From positions 1 to 64,000 of the forward strand of contig JBDTWB010000001.1 of NCBI GenBank assembly GCA_040006895.1: a DNA stretch of 64,000 nt, given 5' to 3'. The position numbers and the translations under genes were made by a program. The stretch is from CAIWHR01 sp040006895 (GTDB lineage: Bacteria > Pseudomonadota > Gammaproteobacteria > Burkholderiales > Casimicrobiaceae). Below are positions 44,365 to 53,620 of this stretch, in pieces. Within the stretch, counting starts at the first letter, position 1, and each line of letters begins with the position of its first letter. The notes below the pieces were generated by a model. It saw nothing but the letters and a program-made list of their open reading frames with translations, was not told the DNA's origin and did not search any database.

Positions 44365-45690
44365 ATGGACCCAGCGAACCAGGCGAACATGCGCATCGAG
44401 ATCCGCGGCGGCCGTGTGGTCGATCCTTCCAGGGACACCGATCGCGTGATGTCGCTGTACCTCGCGGAGGGGCGCATCGCCACCCATGGCCAGGCGCCTT
44501 CCGGCTGGCAGCCGGATCGGGTGATCGACGCGAGCGGCCTGGTCGTAGCGCCGGGATTTGTCGATATTGCGGTGCGCCTGGGGGAGCCCGGCCTCGAGTA
44601 CAAGGCGACACTGGAGTCGGAACTCGCCGCCGCCGTCGCAGGCGGAATCACCAGCCTTGCCTGCCCGCCCGACACCGACCCCCCGCTCGACGAGCCGGGC
44701 CTGGTGGAAATGCTGAAGTACCGCGCCCGGTCGCTGCATCAGGCCAACGTCTACCCGATCGGCGCGCTCACGGTCGGCCTCGCCGGCGAGAAGCTGACCG
44801 AGATGAGCGAGCTCGCCGAGCGCGGCTGCGTCGCGTTCTCCCAGGCCGACCGGCCCCTCGTCGACACCCAGGTCCTGCAGCGCGCGCTTCAGTACGCCGC
44901 AACGTTCGGGCATCGGGTGTTCCTCCGTCCCGAGGATCCGCATCTCGCGCGGCTGGGCATTGCCCACGACGGCGAGGTCGCTACGCGACTGGGTTTGTCG
45001 GGCATCCCATCGTCGGCCGAGACCGTCGCGCTGTCGACGATCTTTCATCTGGTGCGCGAAACCGGCGCCCGGGTGCATATCTGCCGGCTGTCGAGCGCCG
45101 ACGGTGTCGGCCTGGTGCGCGCCGCGAAGTCCGAGGGCCTGCCGATCACCTGCGATGTCGCCGTGCATCATCTCCATCTTTCCGACATCGACATCGGCTG
45201 GTTCGATACCCGCTATCGCTTGATCCCGCCGCTGCGCAGCACCCGCGACCGTGCGGCGCTGCGTGCCGGTCTTGTCGACGGGACGATCGACCTGGTCTGC
45301 TCCGATCACACGCCGGTCGACGACGACGGCAAGCAGGTGCCCTTCGGGGAAGCCGAGCCGGGTGCGACGGGTGCCGAGTTGCTGCTGCCGCTGTTGCTCG
45401 CGTGGGCGGCGCGCGACGGCGTACCGCTGCCACGGGCGCTTCGTGCGATCACCAGCGTGCCGGCGCACGTGCTCGGGGTCGCGGGCGGCACGCTGGGTCC
45501 CGGCGCCGCAGCCGACCTGTGCATCTTCGCGCCCGACGCGCACTGGACGGTCGGCCGCAATACGCTGCGTAGCCAGAGCACGAATACACCCTACTTCGGC
45601 CGGGAAGTGCTCGGACGCGTGCGCTACACCCTGGTGGATGGGCGGGTTCTGTACGCGTCCGAGCCCGTTGCCGCGTCGCCGCGGACCTAG
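44365..45690 (+). CDS. Dihydroorotase-like non-catalytic subunit (PyrC'/PyrX)
   Basis: 441-residue amidohydrolase-fold protein. The zinc-binding H-x-H of active dihydroorotases is replaced: the segment reads FVDIAVRLGEPG where DxHVHLREPG is expected. A second metal histidine position reads FLRPED, and the usual DHAPH reads DHTPVDD. The enzyme is therefore probably inactive and serves as a structural partner of PyrB, as for PyrC' in Pseudomonas. A true pyrC should be elsewhere. The stop codon shares a CTAG with the stop of the convergent gene. Confidence 0.9.
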   Translation: MDPANQANMRIEIRGGRVVDPSRDTDRVMSLYLAEGRIATHGQAPSGWQPDRVIDASGLVVAPGFVDIAVRLGEPGLEYKATLESELAAAVAGGITSLACPPDTDPPLDEPGLVEMLKYRARSLHQANVYPIGALTVGLAGEKLTEMSELAERGCVAFSQADRPLVDTQVLQRALQYAATFGHRVFLRPEDPHLARLGIAHDGEVATRLGLSGIPSSAETVALSTIFHLVRETGARVHICRLSSADGVGLVRAAKSEGLPITCDVAVHHLHLSDIDIGWFDTRYRLIPPLRSTRDRAALRAGLVDGTIDLVCSDHTPVDDDGKQVPFGEAEPGATGAELLLPLLLAWAARDGVPLPRALRAITSVPAHVLGVAGGTLGPGAAADLCIFAPDAHWTVGRNTLRSQSTNTPYFGREVLGRVRYTLVDGRVLYASEPVAASPRT

Positions 45691-46277
45691 GCAGGTTTCT
45701 GCGCCCGGGGCTCCCGCCCGAGCGCATAGAACTCGTCGTTGGGCCGCATGCCGATCATGTTGGCCATGCGATTCGACAGGGCGAAGAACGCCGCGATGGC
45801 GCCGATATCCCAGATGTCCTCGTCAACAAATCCGGCCGCGCGCAACGATGCGAAATTGTCGTCGTCGATGGTCGCGCTGTCCTGGGCCACGCGCAGCGCG
45901 AAGTCGAGCATGACCCGCTGCCTGGGCGTGATGTCGGCCTTTCGATAGTTGGTGGCCACCTGGTCGGCGAGGCGCGGATTCCTGGCGTAGATCCGCAGGA
46001 TCGCGCCGTGCGCGACGACGCAGTACAGGCAGTCGTTGGCGCCGGAGGTCGCCACGACGATCATTTCCCGCTCGGCCTTGGTGAGGCCGCCGTCCTTCAG
46101 CATCAGCGCGTCGTGGTAGGCGAAGAACGCCCGGAACTCGTCGGGGCGGTGCGCGAGCGTCAGGAACACGTTCGGCACGAACCCGGCCTTTTCCTGGACC
46201 TCGACGATCCGGGCGCGGATGTCGTCCGCAACGGTGGCCAGGTCCGGGACCGGGTAGCGCGAAATGGGCGCACTCAC
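45687..46277 (-). CDS. AhpD-fold peroxidase-related protein
   Basis: 196 residues of the carboxymuconolactone decarboxylase/AhpD superfamily. The redox motif is CLYCVVAHG (C-x-x-C-x-x-x-H) preceded by EREMIVVATSGAND, typical of peroxidase-related enzymes. It likely reduces hydroperoxides with an unidentified thiol partner. Start is GTG, four bases after the yggX stop, so the two are probably co-translated. It converges on pyrC'. Confidence 0.88.
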   Translation of the reverse strand: MSAPISRYPVPDLATVADDIRARIVEVQEKAGFVPNVFLTLAHRPDEFRAFFAYHDALMLKDGGLTKAEREMIVVATSGANDCLYCVVAHGAILRIYARNPRLADQVATNYRKADITPRQRVMLDFALRVAQDSATIDDDNFASLRAAGFVDEDIWDIGAIAAFFALSNRMANMIGMRPNDEFYALGREPRAQKPA

Positions 46278-46281
46278 CGGG

Positions 46282-46557
46282 CTACCCGTTCGTAGGCGGG
46301 ACGTAACCGGAGGGCATCGCCGCGCCGCCGCCGAAGAAGTGCTGCTCCATCTGCTCGGCGAGCCACTTGCGGGCGCGCGCGTCCGCGAGCGACAGGCGAT
46401 TCTCGTTGACCAGCATGGTCTGTTGCTTGAGCCACTGCTGCCACGCCTCCTTCGACACGCTTTCGTAGATCCGCTTGCCGAGCTCTCCCGGATACGGAGG
46501 GAAATCCAGACCTTCGGCCTCGCGGCCGAGCTTCACGCAATTGACCGTGCGTGCCAT
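46282..46557 (-). CDS. yggX: YggX: Fe(II)-trafficking / oxidative protection protein
   Basis: 91-residue protein with the family hallmarks TVNCVKLG, LDFPPYPGELGKRIYE and MLVNENRLSLAD. YggX proteins protect iron-sulfur clusters from oxidative damage, probably through iron trafficking. AAGGAGTCG precedes the ATG. Adjacent to an AhpD-fold gene and downstream of argA on the same strand; the pairing suggests a small oxidative-stress unit. Confidence 0.95.
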   Translation of the reverse strand: MARTVNCVKLGREAEGLDFPPYPGELGKRIYESVSKEAWQQWLKQQTMLVNENRLSLADARARKWLAEQMEQHFFGGGAAMPSGYVPPTNG

Positions 46558-46593
46558 GGCGACTCCTTGAGATTGATTCGTTGATGCCAGCCG

Positions 46594-47943
46594 TTACAGC
46601 TTCTTGCGATAGACCTGCGACTTGCGCTGATAGTTGTACAGCGCCTGCTTCTCCTTGGGCAGGTCGGCGATGGTGGCGTTGCGGTAGCCGCGCTCCAGGA
46701 ACCATTGCGAAGTACGGGTGGTGAGCACGAAGAGCAGCTGGAGCTTGAGCTTGCGGGCGCGGGCCTCGATCTCCTGCATCAGCGCCTCGCCGTAGCCCTC
46801 GCGACGAAAGTCCGGGTGCACCGCGAGGGCCGCGAGCTCGCCGACCTTTTCCTCGAGGAAGGCATAGAGCGCGGCACAGCCGATGATCACCCCGTCGTGC
46901 TCGGCGACGACGAACCGCTCGATCTCCACCTCCAGGCGCTCGCGGGAGCGCCGCACCAGCACACCCTCTTCCTCGAGCGGCTCGATGATCGCCAGAATAC
47001 CGCCGACGTCGTCGATGGTCGCATTGCGCATGTGCGCGAGCGGCGCAGCGGCGATCATGGTGCCCACGCCGTCGCGGGTGAACATCTCCAGCAGCAGCGC
47101 CCCGTCGAGGTGGCGGCTGATGAGGTGGGTGCGCTTCACGCCATGATCGCAGGCCCGTACCGCGCACGGGAGGTAATGCTGCACATCGGGGGGCAACCGG
47201 TCGCGGTTCTGGAGGAGGGTCTCGGCGTCACGGGTGGAGAGCTCGGTCAGGAGCCGCCGGCGGCCGTTCTTCACGCCTTCGGTTTCCATCAGGAACACGA
47301 GCTTGTCGGCACTCACCCGCACCGCGACCTGGGTGGCGACCTCCTCGAGCGACAGGTTGAAGATCTCGCCGGTCGGGGAGTAGCCGAGCGGCGAGATGAT
47401 GACGATGTCGCCGTCGTCGAGGCGCTGGCGGATGGCGTCGATATCGACGCGCCGCACCTCGCCGGTGAGTTGCATGTCGATGCCGTCGAGCACGCCGATC
47501 GGCTTGGCGGTGATGAAATTGCCGCTCGAAACCCGGATCCTGGCCCCGGCCATGGGGGAATTGGCGATGCCGAGGGAGAGCATCGCCTCGATCCGGCTGC
47601 GCACCTGCCCCGAGGCTTCGAGCACGCAATCCATCGTCTCGGCGTCGGTCACCCGCAGTCCGAAGGCATAGCGGTTCTCGATGTCTTGCTGGGCGAGGAT
47701 CGCCTCGATCTGGGGCCGTGAGCCATGCACCACGATCAGGCGGATGCCGAGGCTGTGCAGCAGGTTCAGGTCGTGGACGATGCCGAGGAAGGTGTCATCG
47801 GCCACGACCTCGCCGCCGAAGGCGATCACGAAGGTCTTGCCGCGAAACGCGTGGATGTAGGGCGCGGCGAGCCGGATCCACTGCACGAACGCGCGGGTGG
47901 TCGCCGAATGCGCCGTGGGCGCTGCATTGGGATTCGATGGCAT
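46594..47943 (-). CDS. argA: Amino-acid N-acetyltransferase (N-acetylglutamate synthase)
   Basis: 449-residue fusion of an amino-acid kinase-like domain (about residues 30-290, KTFVIAFGGEVVAD, LHSLGIRLIVVHGSRPQ) and a C-terminal GNAT acetyltransferase domain (VGELAALAVHPDFRREGYGEALM). First step of arginine synthesis, normally inhibited by arginine through the kinase-like domain. The ATG chosen matches the family start; a GTG nine codons earlier is an alternative, and neither has a strong ribosome binding site. Divergent from uvrD. Confidence 0.94.
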   Translation of the reverse strand: MPSNPNAAPTAHSATTRAFVQWIRLAAPYIHAFRGKTFVIAFGGEVVADDTFLGIVHDLNLLHSLGIRLIVVHGSRPQIEAILAQQDIENRYAFGLRVTDAETMDCVLEASGQVRSRIEAMLSLGIANSPMAGARIRVSSGNFITAKPIGVLDGIDMQLTGEVRRVDIDAIRQRLDDGDIVIISPLGYSPTGEIFNLSLEEVATQVAVRVSADKLVFLMETEGVKNGRRRLLTELSTRDAETLLQNRDRLPPDVQHYLPCAVRACDHGVKRTHLISRHLDGALLLEMFTRDGVGTMIAAAPLAHMRNATIDDVGGILAIIEPLEEEGVLVRRSRERLEVEIERFVVAEHDGVIIGCAALYAFLEEKVGELAALAVHPDFRREGYGEALMQEIEARARKLKLQLLFVLTTRTSQWFLERGYRNATIADLPKEKQALYNYQRKSQVYRKKL

Positions 47944-47990
47944 CGTGACGAGGCGGACGAGGCCCGCCACGGGCGCTCGGGCGCGGCGGA

Positions 47991-48032
47991 ATTATACCGC
48001 CCGGTCCCCGTCGCGGCGCCGGCCTCTATAAT
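47991..48032. promoter_or_regulatory. Back-to-back -10 elements for argA and uvrD
   Basis: Two perfect TATAAT hexamers face away from each other: minus strand at 47991-47996 (argA) and plus strand at 48027-48032 (uvrD). They sit 30 bp apart, so each promoter's upstream part overlaps the other's. Neither has a convincing -35. An inverted operator could control both, but no ARG-box was recognised. Confidence 0.45.
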
Positions 48033-48142
48033 GATCGGTCGCCCGGCGCGTGCGGGATGCGATGCAGTCACAGCGCTGGCGTGGCCACCGCCGTTGGCTC
48101 GCGCCCTCGCCCGACCCAGCGCCCGTTCTCGCGCCTGACCTC

Positions 48143-50419
48143 ATGTCCTCGCTGCTAGCCAATCTCAATCCCGAGCAACTCGCGGCGGTTACGCTGCCGC
48201 ACGAGTCGGCGCTCATCCTCGCCGGTGCCGGCAGCGGCAAGACGCGCGTCCTGACCACCCGCATGGCCTGGTTGATGGCGACGGGGCAGGCATCGCCGCT
48301 GTCGGTGCTGGCCGTGACCTTCACCAACAAGGCCGCGAAGGAAATGCTGACGCGGCTCTCGGCCATGACCCCGGTGCACACCCGCGGGATGTGGATCGGC
48401 ACCTTCCACGGCCTGTGCAACCGGCTGCTCCGCACGCATTACCGCGAGGCCAAGCTGCCGCAGCTTTTCCAGATTCTGGACACGCAGGACCAACTCGGCG
48501 TCATCAAGCGGCTCTACAAGGCGCATTCGATCGACGAAGAGCGCTTTCCGCCCCGGCAACTCCAGTACTTCATCTCCGCAGCGAAGGAGGAGGGGCTGCG
48601 TCCCAATGCGGTCGAGGCGCACGATCCGTTCACCCGGCGCCAGGTCGAGCACTTCGCGCTCTACGAGGCGCTCTGCCAGCGCGAAGGCGTGGTCGACTTT
48701 GCCGAGCTGATGCTGCGCAGCTACGAAATGTTGCAGGGCCACGACGGCTTGCGCGCGCACTACCAGAACCGGTTCTCGCACATCCTGGTCGACGAGTTCC
48801 AGGATACCAACCTGCTGCAGTACCGCTGGCTGAAGCTCCTCACGGGCACGCACACCGCCGTCTTCGCCGTCGGTGACGACGACCAGTCGATCTATGCGTT
48901 TCGTGGCGCCAACGTCGCCAACATGCAGAACTTCGAGCGTGACTTCGGCGCCGCGGACATACCCGTGCGGCTCATCAAGCTCGAGCAGAACTACCGGTCG
49001 CACGCCCACATCCTGGATGCGGCCAACGCTCTCATCAAGCACAACGAGGGCCGGCTCGGCAAGAACCTGTGGACCGACGCCGGCACCGGGGAGCCGGTGC
49101 GCGCGTTTGCCGCTCCCTCCGACTTCGACGAGGCGGCCTTCGTGGTCGACGTGGTGAAAGGACTCGCCGGCGATGGCGTCGTGTTGAGCGAGGTGGCCGT
49201 GCTGTACCGTTCGAACGCCCAGTCGCGGGTGCTCGAGCACGCGCTCTTCAATGCCGCCGTGCCGTATCGCGTCTATGGCGGCATGCGCTTCTTCGAACGC
49301 GCCGAGATCAAGCATGCGCTTGCCTACCTGCGGCTCGTCGCTTCGCCCGTCGATGACGGTGCATTCCTTCGGGTCGTGAACTTTCCGCCGCGCGGCATCG
49401 GCGCCAGGACCCTCGAGACTCTGCAGGACACGGCGCGAGCGCAGGGCGCAAGCCTTTGGCAGGCGGCATGCTCGGGCGCGGTCGGTGGCAAATCCGGAAC
49501 CGCGCTCGCCGGGTTCGTGAAGCTGGTCGAGAGCATTCGCGCGGCGACCGACGGCCTGCCGCTCGCCGATGTCGTCGCGCACGTCGTTTCGGCAGCGGGC
49601 CTGGCGACGCACTACCGAGCGGAAAAGGACGGGCAGGATCGCGTCGACAACCTCGACGAACTCGTCAACGCGGCCGAGAGCTTTGTGCGGGAGACTGACT
49701 TCACCCCCGATGCGCCGGCGCTGGACGCGGTGGCGGATGCGATCGCCGGTGCCGGCCCGGGCGCGGTGCCCGGCGCCGCGCCGCGTCACGACGAATCGGT
49801 GCTGGCGGCGTTCCTGTCGCACGCGGCCCTCGAAGCCGGGGAGACGCAAGCCGCGGAAGGCCGTGCCGCGTTGCAGCTCATGACCGTGCACGCCGCCAAG
49901 GGACTGGAATTCCACAGCGTGTTCGTCACCGGCCTGGAGGAGGGCTTGTTCCCGCACGAGAACAGTCTTTCCGAAGCAGCAGGGGTCGAGGAGGAGCGAC
50001 GGCTGATGTACGTCGCGATCACCCGCGCGCGGCGCCGCCTGTACCTCACCAACGCCCAGAGCCGCATGCTCCACGGCCAGGTGCGCTACCACATCCCGTC
50101 GCGCTTCATGAACGAGATCCCCGGCGAGCTCGTGCAGTGGCTGTCCCCCCAGCGTCCCCGCCTGTCGGCCATGGACGTCGACACGGCGGAATGGGGTCAC
50201 CGCGTCGCGATGAGCCCTCGCGCGGGCCAGGTGCCGGCCTCGCGTGCCAGCGACGCCGGCGGCTGGCGTATCGGCCAGAACGTGCGCCACGCCAAGTTCG
50301 GTGCGGGCGTCATCACCGATGCGGAGGGTCGCGGAGCGGATGCCCGCGTGCAGGTGAATTTCAGGGAAGCCGGGGTGAAATGGCTGGCCCTGGAGTACGC
50401 CAAGCTCGAGGCAGCGTAG
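48143..50419 (+). CDS. uvrD: DNA helicase II, UvrD
   Basis: 758-residue superfamily 1A helicase for nucleotide excision and mismatch repair. Walker A AGAGSGKT (residues 27-34), motif II VDEFQDT, motif III GDDDQSIYAFRGA, motif IV/V QNYRSH and LMTVHAAKGLEF, motif VI YVAITRARRR. C-terminal WRIGQNVRHAKFGAGVI is the Tudor-like RNA-polymerase-binding element of UvrD. No ribosome binding site is obvious before the ATG. The leader from the TATAAT is about 100 nt. Confidence 0.94.
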   Translation: MSSLLANLNPEQLAAVTLPHESALILAGAGSGKTRVLTTRMAWLMATGQASPLSVLAVTFTNKAAKEMLTRLSAMTPVHTRGMWIGTFHGLCNRLLRTHYREAKLPQLFQILDTQDQLGVIKRLYKAHSIDEERFPPRQLQYFISAAKEEGLRPNAVEAHDPFTRRQVEHFALYEALCQREGVVDFAELMLRSYEMLQGHDGLRAHYQNRFSHILVDEFQDTNLLQYRWLKLLTGTHTAVFAVGDDDQSIYAFRGANVANMQNFERDFGAADIPVRLIKLEQNYRSHAHILDAANALIKHNEGRLGKNLWTDAGTGEPVRAFAAPSDFDEAAFVVDVVKGLAGDGVVLSEVAVLYRSNAQSRVLEHALFNAAVPYRVYGGMRFFERAEIKHALAYLRLVASPVDDGAFLRVVNFPPRGIGARTLETLQDTARAQGASLWQAACSGAVGGKSGTALAGFVKLVESIRAATDGLPLADVVAHVVSAAGLATHYRAEKDGQDRVDNLDELVNAAESFVRETDFTPDAPALDAVADAIAGAGPGAVPGAAPRHDESVLAAFLSHAALEAGETQAAEGRAALQLMTVHAAKGLEFHSVFVTGLEEGLFPHENSLSEAAGVEEERRLMYVAITRARRRLYLTNAQSRMLHGQVRYHIPSRFMNEIPGELVQWLSPQRPRLSAMDVDTAEWGHRVAMSPRAGQVPASRASDAGGWRIGQNVRHAKFGAGVITDAEGRGADARVQVNFREAGVKWLALEYAKLEAA

Positions 50420-50452
50420 ATCGCCGAGGTCGCGCGCGGCCCCGCGCCGTTC

Positions 50453-51256
50453 TCAGGACGTCGCAGGCGGCGTCTCGTCAGCGTGAAAGATATCGCGATA
50501 GCTCACGTAGTCGGATACGTGCAGCGTCGCAACCAGGAAGAAGAGGTAGGGCATCATCACCATGACCGCCACGGCCAGCGCCGAAGAAGGCGGAACGACC
50601 AAAGCGACGATCGCGGCCACGAAGCCCGGAATGACAACGCCGTAGAAGGCCACCAGCAGGCCGTACACGGCGAGCGGGCGCCAGTTGGCGAGGGTCGCCT
50701 GCAAGCTCAAGGCAATGGCCCGCCCGGCGCTGCAATCGTGAAATACCACCAGCGCGGGAGCGTACCAGAGGGCGAGCAGCACCGGCAGTGCACAGGCAGC
50801 CCCGAAGAGCATCGCCGCTTGCATGCTGCCCGCGGCGGCTCCCTCGTCGAGGGCGCCCTTGCCGGAGAGCACGTCGAGCAGTGCGCCACCATCCACGAGC
50901 GCGGTCGCGAGGACCGAAAGCGTCACGCCGACCAGCAGCACCACCCCGAGCGTCAGCAGCGCGAACAGGTTCGCCCGGAAGCCCTGGAAGAGCTGCTTCA
51001 GCTGCGGCCGGTTGCCGCGCTCCTGGCTCCACGCGGCGGCAAGGAACCCCACCGCGAACACCGGCTTCAGGACCGGCACGGCCAGCTGTCCGATCACGGG
51101 AATGACGTCGACCAGCGCCATCACGGCGTAGTACAGGAGCAGCAACAGCAGCCAGGGCACGCGCGCCCGCGAGAACATCGCAAACGCTTCCTTCAGCCAA
51201 AGCGCCCCGCGCACGGCCGGGTAGCGCGTGATCGCAACGGCTTGCTCAGCGGCCAT
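50453..51256 (-). CDS. BPSS1780-type membrane protein
   Basis: 267 residues with about six hydrophobic helices (WLLLLLLYYAVMALVDVIPVI, LFALLTLGVVLLVGVTL and others). It resembles the family named after Burkholderia BPSS1780, which from memory often sits beside thrB and polA; function is unknown. The start overlaps the thrB stop by 11 bp, so it is probably translated with thrB. Confidence 0.82.
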   Translation of the reverse strand: MAAEQAVAITRYPAVRGALWLKEAFAMFSRARVPWLLLLLLYYAVMALVDVIPVIGQLAVPVLKPVFAVGFLAAAWSQERGNRPQLKQLFQGFRANLFALLTLGVVLLVGVTLSVLATALVDGGALLDVLSGKGALDEGAAAGSMQAAMLFGAACALPVLLALWYAPALVVFHDCSAGRAIALSLQATLANWRPLAVYGLLVAFYGVVIPGFVAAIVALVVPPSSALAVAVMVMMPYLFFLVATLHVSDYVSYRDIFHADETPPATS

Positions 51257-52238
51257 GCGGCGTCTTGCCGGTCGCCGCGTCGCGCGCCGGAAGCGGGGCG
51301 GGATCGGCCACGCGATGACGCAGGATGCGCTCGAACTTCATGGGGTCATGCGCGTGCGTGAGCTCGCCGGCACGTGGCAGGAAGAGATCGTACAGCCGCG
51401 ACAGCCAGAAGCGCAGGGCGGCGGCCCGTAGCAGCGTGGGCCACTGGCGATGCTCCTCCAGGTTCAGCGGCCGCTCGCCTTCGTATCCGTCGACGAGTGC
51501 CTGCATCAATTCCGGCACCAGCGCCCCCTCGGCGGTACCGTCGCGCTGCACGCACCAGTCGTTGACGGCTATCGCCAGGTCGTAGGCGAAATAGTCGGTC
51601 GCCGCAAAGCCGAAATCGATGATTCCCGAAACGCGATCGACATCGACGAAGAGCACGTTGTCGCAGAACAGGTCACCGTGGATCGCGCCCTTGGGCAGGT
51701 CCTCGCGGGTGTAGCCGGTCAGAAACTTGAGCTCGCCCGCGAGCAGGTCGTTCTGCCCTGGATCCAGGAACGGCCGCACGGCGCGCGCCGCCTGGCGCCA
51801 CCAGGCAGGCCCTCGGCGGTTGGTGAGACGGGCCCGATAGCCGTTCGAGGCGAGATGGAGTCGGGCCAATGCGGCGCCGACTGCGGTGCAATGGCGCGCC
51901 TGCGGCGCGAGCACGGGTTCGCCGTCGACGCGCGCCACCAGTCCCGCCGGCTTGCCGTTCAGGATGCTGAACAGCGCGCCGGTGCGATCCGCGAGTGGCG
52001 CGGGCACCTCGACCCCGGCGCGGGCAAGATGCGCCATGAAATTGAGGTAGAACGGCAATTCTTCCGGCGGCAACCGCTCGTAGAGGGTCAGCACGAACCG
52101 ACCGCGGACCGTGGTCAAGAAGTAGTTCGTGTTCTCGATGCCGGCCGCAATCGGGGCGAACTTGGCGACGTCGCCGATGCCGTAGCGGGTGAGCCACGCC
52201 TCGAGTTCGGGCTGGGTGACGGAGGTGTAGACGGACAT
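51246..52238 (-). CDS. thrB: Homoserine kinase, ThrB2 (aminoglycoside-phosphotransferase fold)
   Basis: 330-residue kinase that phosphorylates homoserine in threonine synthesis. It belongs to the APH-like type rather than the GHMP type of E. coli. Catalytic HGDLFCDNVLF and the metal-binding IIDFGFA motif are present, and the N-terminus GIGDVAKFAPIAAGIENTNYF is typical. Start set at MSVYTSV; an in-frame ATG seven codons earlier is possible. No thrA or thrC neighbour. DUF2782 and polA lie upstream in the order seen in Pseudomonas. Confidence 0.93.
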   Translation of the reverse strand: MSVYTSVTQPELEAWLTRYGIGDVAKFAPIAAGIENTNYFLTTVRGRFVLTLYERLPPEELPFYLNFMAHLARAGVEVPAPLADRTGALFSILNGKPAGLVARVDGEPVLAPQARHCTAVGAALARLHLASNGYRARLTNRRGPAWWRQAARAVRPFLDPGQNDLLAGELKFLTGYTREDLPKGAIHGDLFCDNVLFVDVDRVSGIIDFGFAATDYFAYDLAIAVNDWCVQRDGTAEGALVPELMQALVDGYEGERPLNLEEHRQWPTLLRAAALRFWLSRLYDLFLPRAGELTHAHDPMKFERILRHRVADPAPLPARDAATGKTPHGR

Positions 52239-52289
52239 CGCGACAGGAACCCGCGGCACTCGGCCGCGCGGCGGCTTACGAAGCGGACC

Positions 52290-52736
52290 CTAGAACGTGA
52301 ACAGGACCCACAACGGCACCTTGAGTCCGGTGTCGTTGCTGTCACGTCGGATGAATGTATGGCCGGTTGGATCCGGAATGAGGTAGTAGGCGCGGCCGTG
52401 GGCGGGCGTGACGCGCACCCATTTCAGCACGCCATTGACGCGTGCCTCCTCCACCGTCTCGCCTTGACGCCGCGTGATCGTGACCTGCGGCTCGAGCTCG
52501 GGATTGACGTTCACTCCGGGTGGCGGCGGAACTTCGGGCAGGGGCTCCAGCCCGGGGGGCGGTGGCGCTTGCTGGGCGAGCACAAAGGGCGCAGGCAGGC
52601 CCGCACCCAGCGCGGCAGTCAGCAGCATCGCGGCGAGCAACGCTGCACGCGTACCCCGGTGCGCGCCCGAACGATCGACCTTGCCTGCGCGGGCAATGCG
52701 GTTGAGCTGCGGAGCGGCTGGGGAAAGCATGCACAT
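52290..52736 (-). CDS. DUF2782 family exported protein
   Basis: 148 residues. A hydrophobic segment (AALLAAMLLTAALGAGLPAP) follows a basic stretch, so the protein is exported or anchored; a Pro-rich linker (APPPPGLEPLPEVPPPPG) and the conserved domain EPQVTITRRQGETVEEARVNG to PLWVLFTF follow. This matches the DUF2782 pattern, known next to thrB and polA in Pseudomonas. Function unknown. Two ATGs (52736, 52730) compete for the start, and the first 25 residues are unusual for a signal peptide, so the true start may be internal. Confidence 0.8.
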   Translation of the reverse strand: MCMLSPAAPQLNRIARAGKVDRSGAHRGTRAALLAAMLLTAALGAGLPAPFVLAQQAPPPPGLEPLPEVPPPPGVNVNPELEPQVTITRRQGETVEEARVNGVLKWVRVTPAHGRAYYLIPDPTGHTFIRRDSNDTGLKVPLWVLFTF

Positions 52737-52894
52737 ATCTTACCAGCGCGGCGGCCTTGCGCTGCAGGAAAAGCGGGTCCGACCGGGTGCGACAGCAGAG
52801 CCGCGTTGCGTGGGCGGTACCGGGGCGGCGACGGGGTCCGGGCATGCCCGGGGTGGCGCATCGCCCGCGCCGGTGCGGGCCACGCGAGAGCGCG

Positions 52895-53620
52895 TCAGAG
52901 ATTGAGCATCTTCTCGCGGTCGGCACGCGACGGATCGAACCCGCGATTCTCGTAGAACGTGAAGATTGCCTCGACGATCTCCTCCGGCTCCTCGAGGATC
53001 TGCATCAGTCCGAGGTCCTGCTGGCCGATCATCCCCTCGGGAACGAGGGTGGACGCGAGCCAGTCGAGGAAACCGCGCCAGAACGTGCCGCCCACCAGGA
53101 TGATCGGGATCCGCCGGCTCTTGCCGGTTTGCACGAGCGTCAGGCATTCGGACAACTCGTCCAGCGTTCCGAAGCCGCCGGGCATCACCACGTAGGCCGA
53201 GGCGAAGCGCACGAACATCATCTTGCGCGCAAAAAAGTAGCGGAAGTCGAAGCTCACGTCCTGAAAGGTATTGCCGCCCTGCTCGTGCGGCAGGAGGATG
53301 TTGAGCCCGACCGCAGGGGATCGACCCGCGAACGCGCCGCGGTTGGCTGCTTCCATGAGCCCGGGTCCACCGCCCGAAATCACGCCGAACCCGGCATCGG
53401 AAAGCAGACGCGCGATGCGCTCGGCCTTCTCGAAGTAGGGATGATCGGCCTTGATGCGCGCGCTGCCGAACATCGACACCGCGGGACGGATGCCGCGCAG
53501 GCGCTCAGTCGCCGCCGCGAACTCTGCCATAATCCCCAGCACACGCCAGGCTTCCTGCCCGTTGGTCGTGTACATCGCCTGCGGATCGATCAGCTCCGGA
53601 ATCTTGGTGTTCTGAAACAT
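52895..53620 (-). CDS. LOG family nucleotide 5'-monophosphate phosphoribohydrolase-like protein
   Basis: 241-residue Rossmann-fold protein. GGGPGLMEAANRGAF and PGGFGTLDELSE carry the LOG motifs (PGGxGTxxE), so it probably cleaves nucleoside monophosphates to base and ribose phosphate; a cytokinin-related role is not implied. The start codon is unsettled: the first ATG overlaps the polA ATG on the other strand, and a second ATG 15 codons on also fits. The EAWRVLGIMAEF stretch is conserved, so starts beyond that are excluded. Confidence 0.9.
   Translation of the reverse strand: MFQNTKIPELIDPQAMYTTNGQEAWRVLGIMAEFAAATERLRGIRPAVSMFGSARIKADHPYFEKAERIARLLSDAGFGVISGGGPGLMEAANRGAFAGRSPAVGLNILLPHEQGGNTFQDVSFDFRYFFARKMMFVRFASAYVVMPGGFGTLDELSECLTLVQTGKSRRIPIILVGGTFWRGFLDWLASTLVPEGMIGQQDLGLMQILEEPEEIVEAIFTFYENRGFDPSRADREKMLNL

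Noticed and set aside
48155..50290. Antisense 711-codon frame within uvrD
   Set aside because: The uvrD motifs fix the coding strand. The antisense product is His/Val/Gly/Arg-rich and unlike any known protein.
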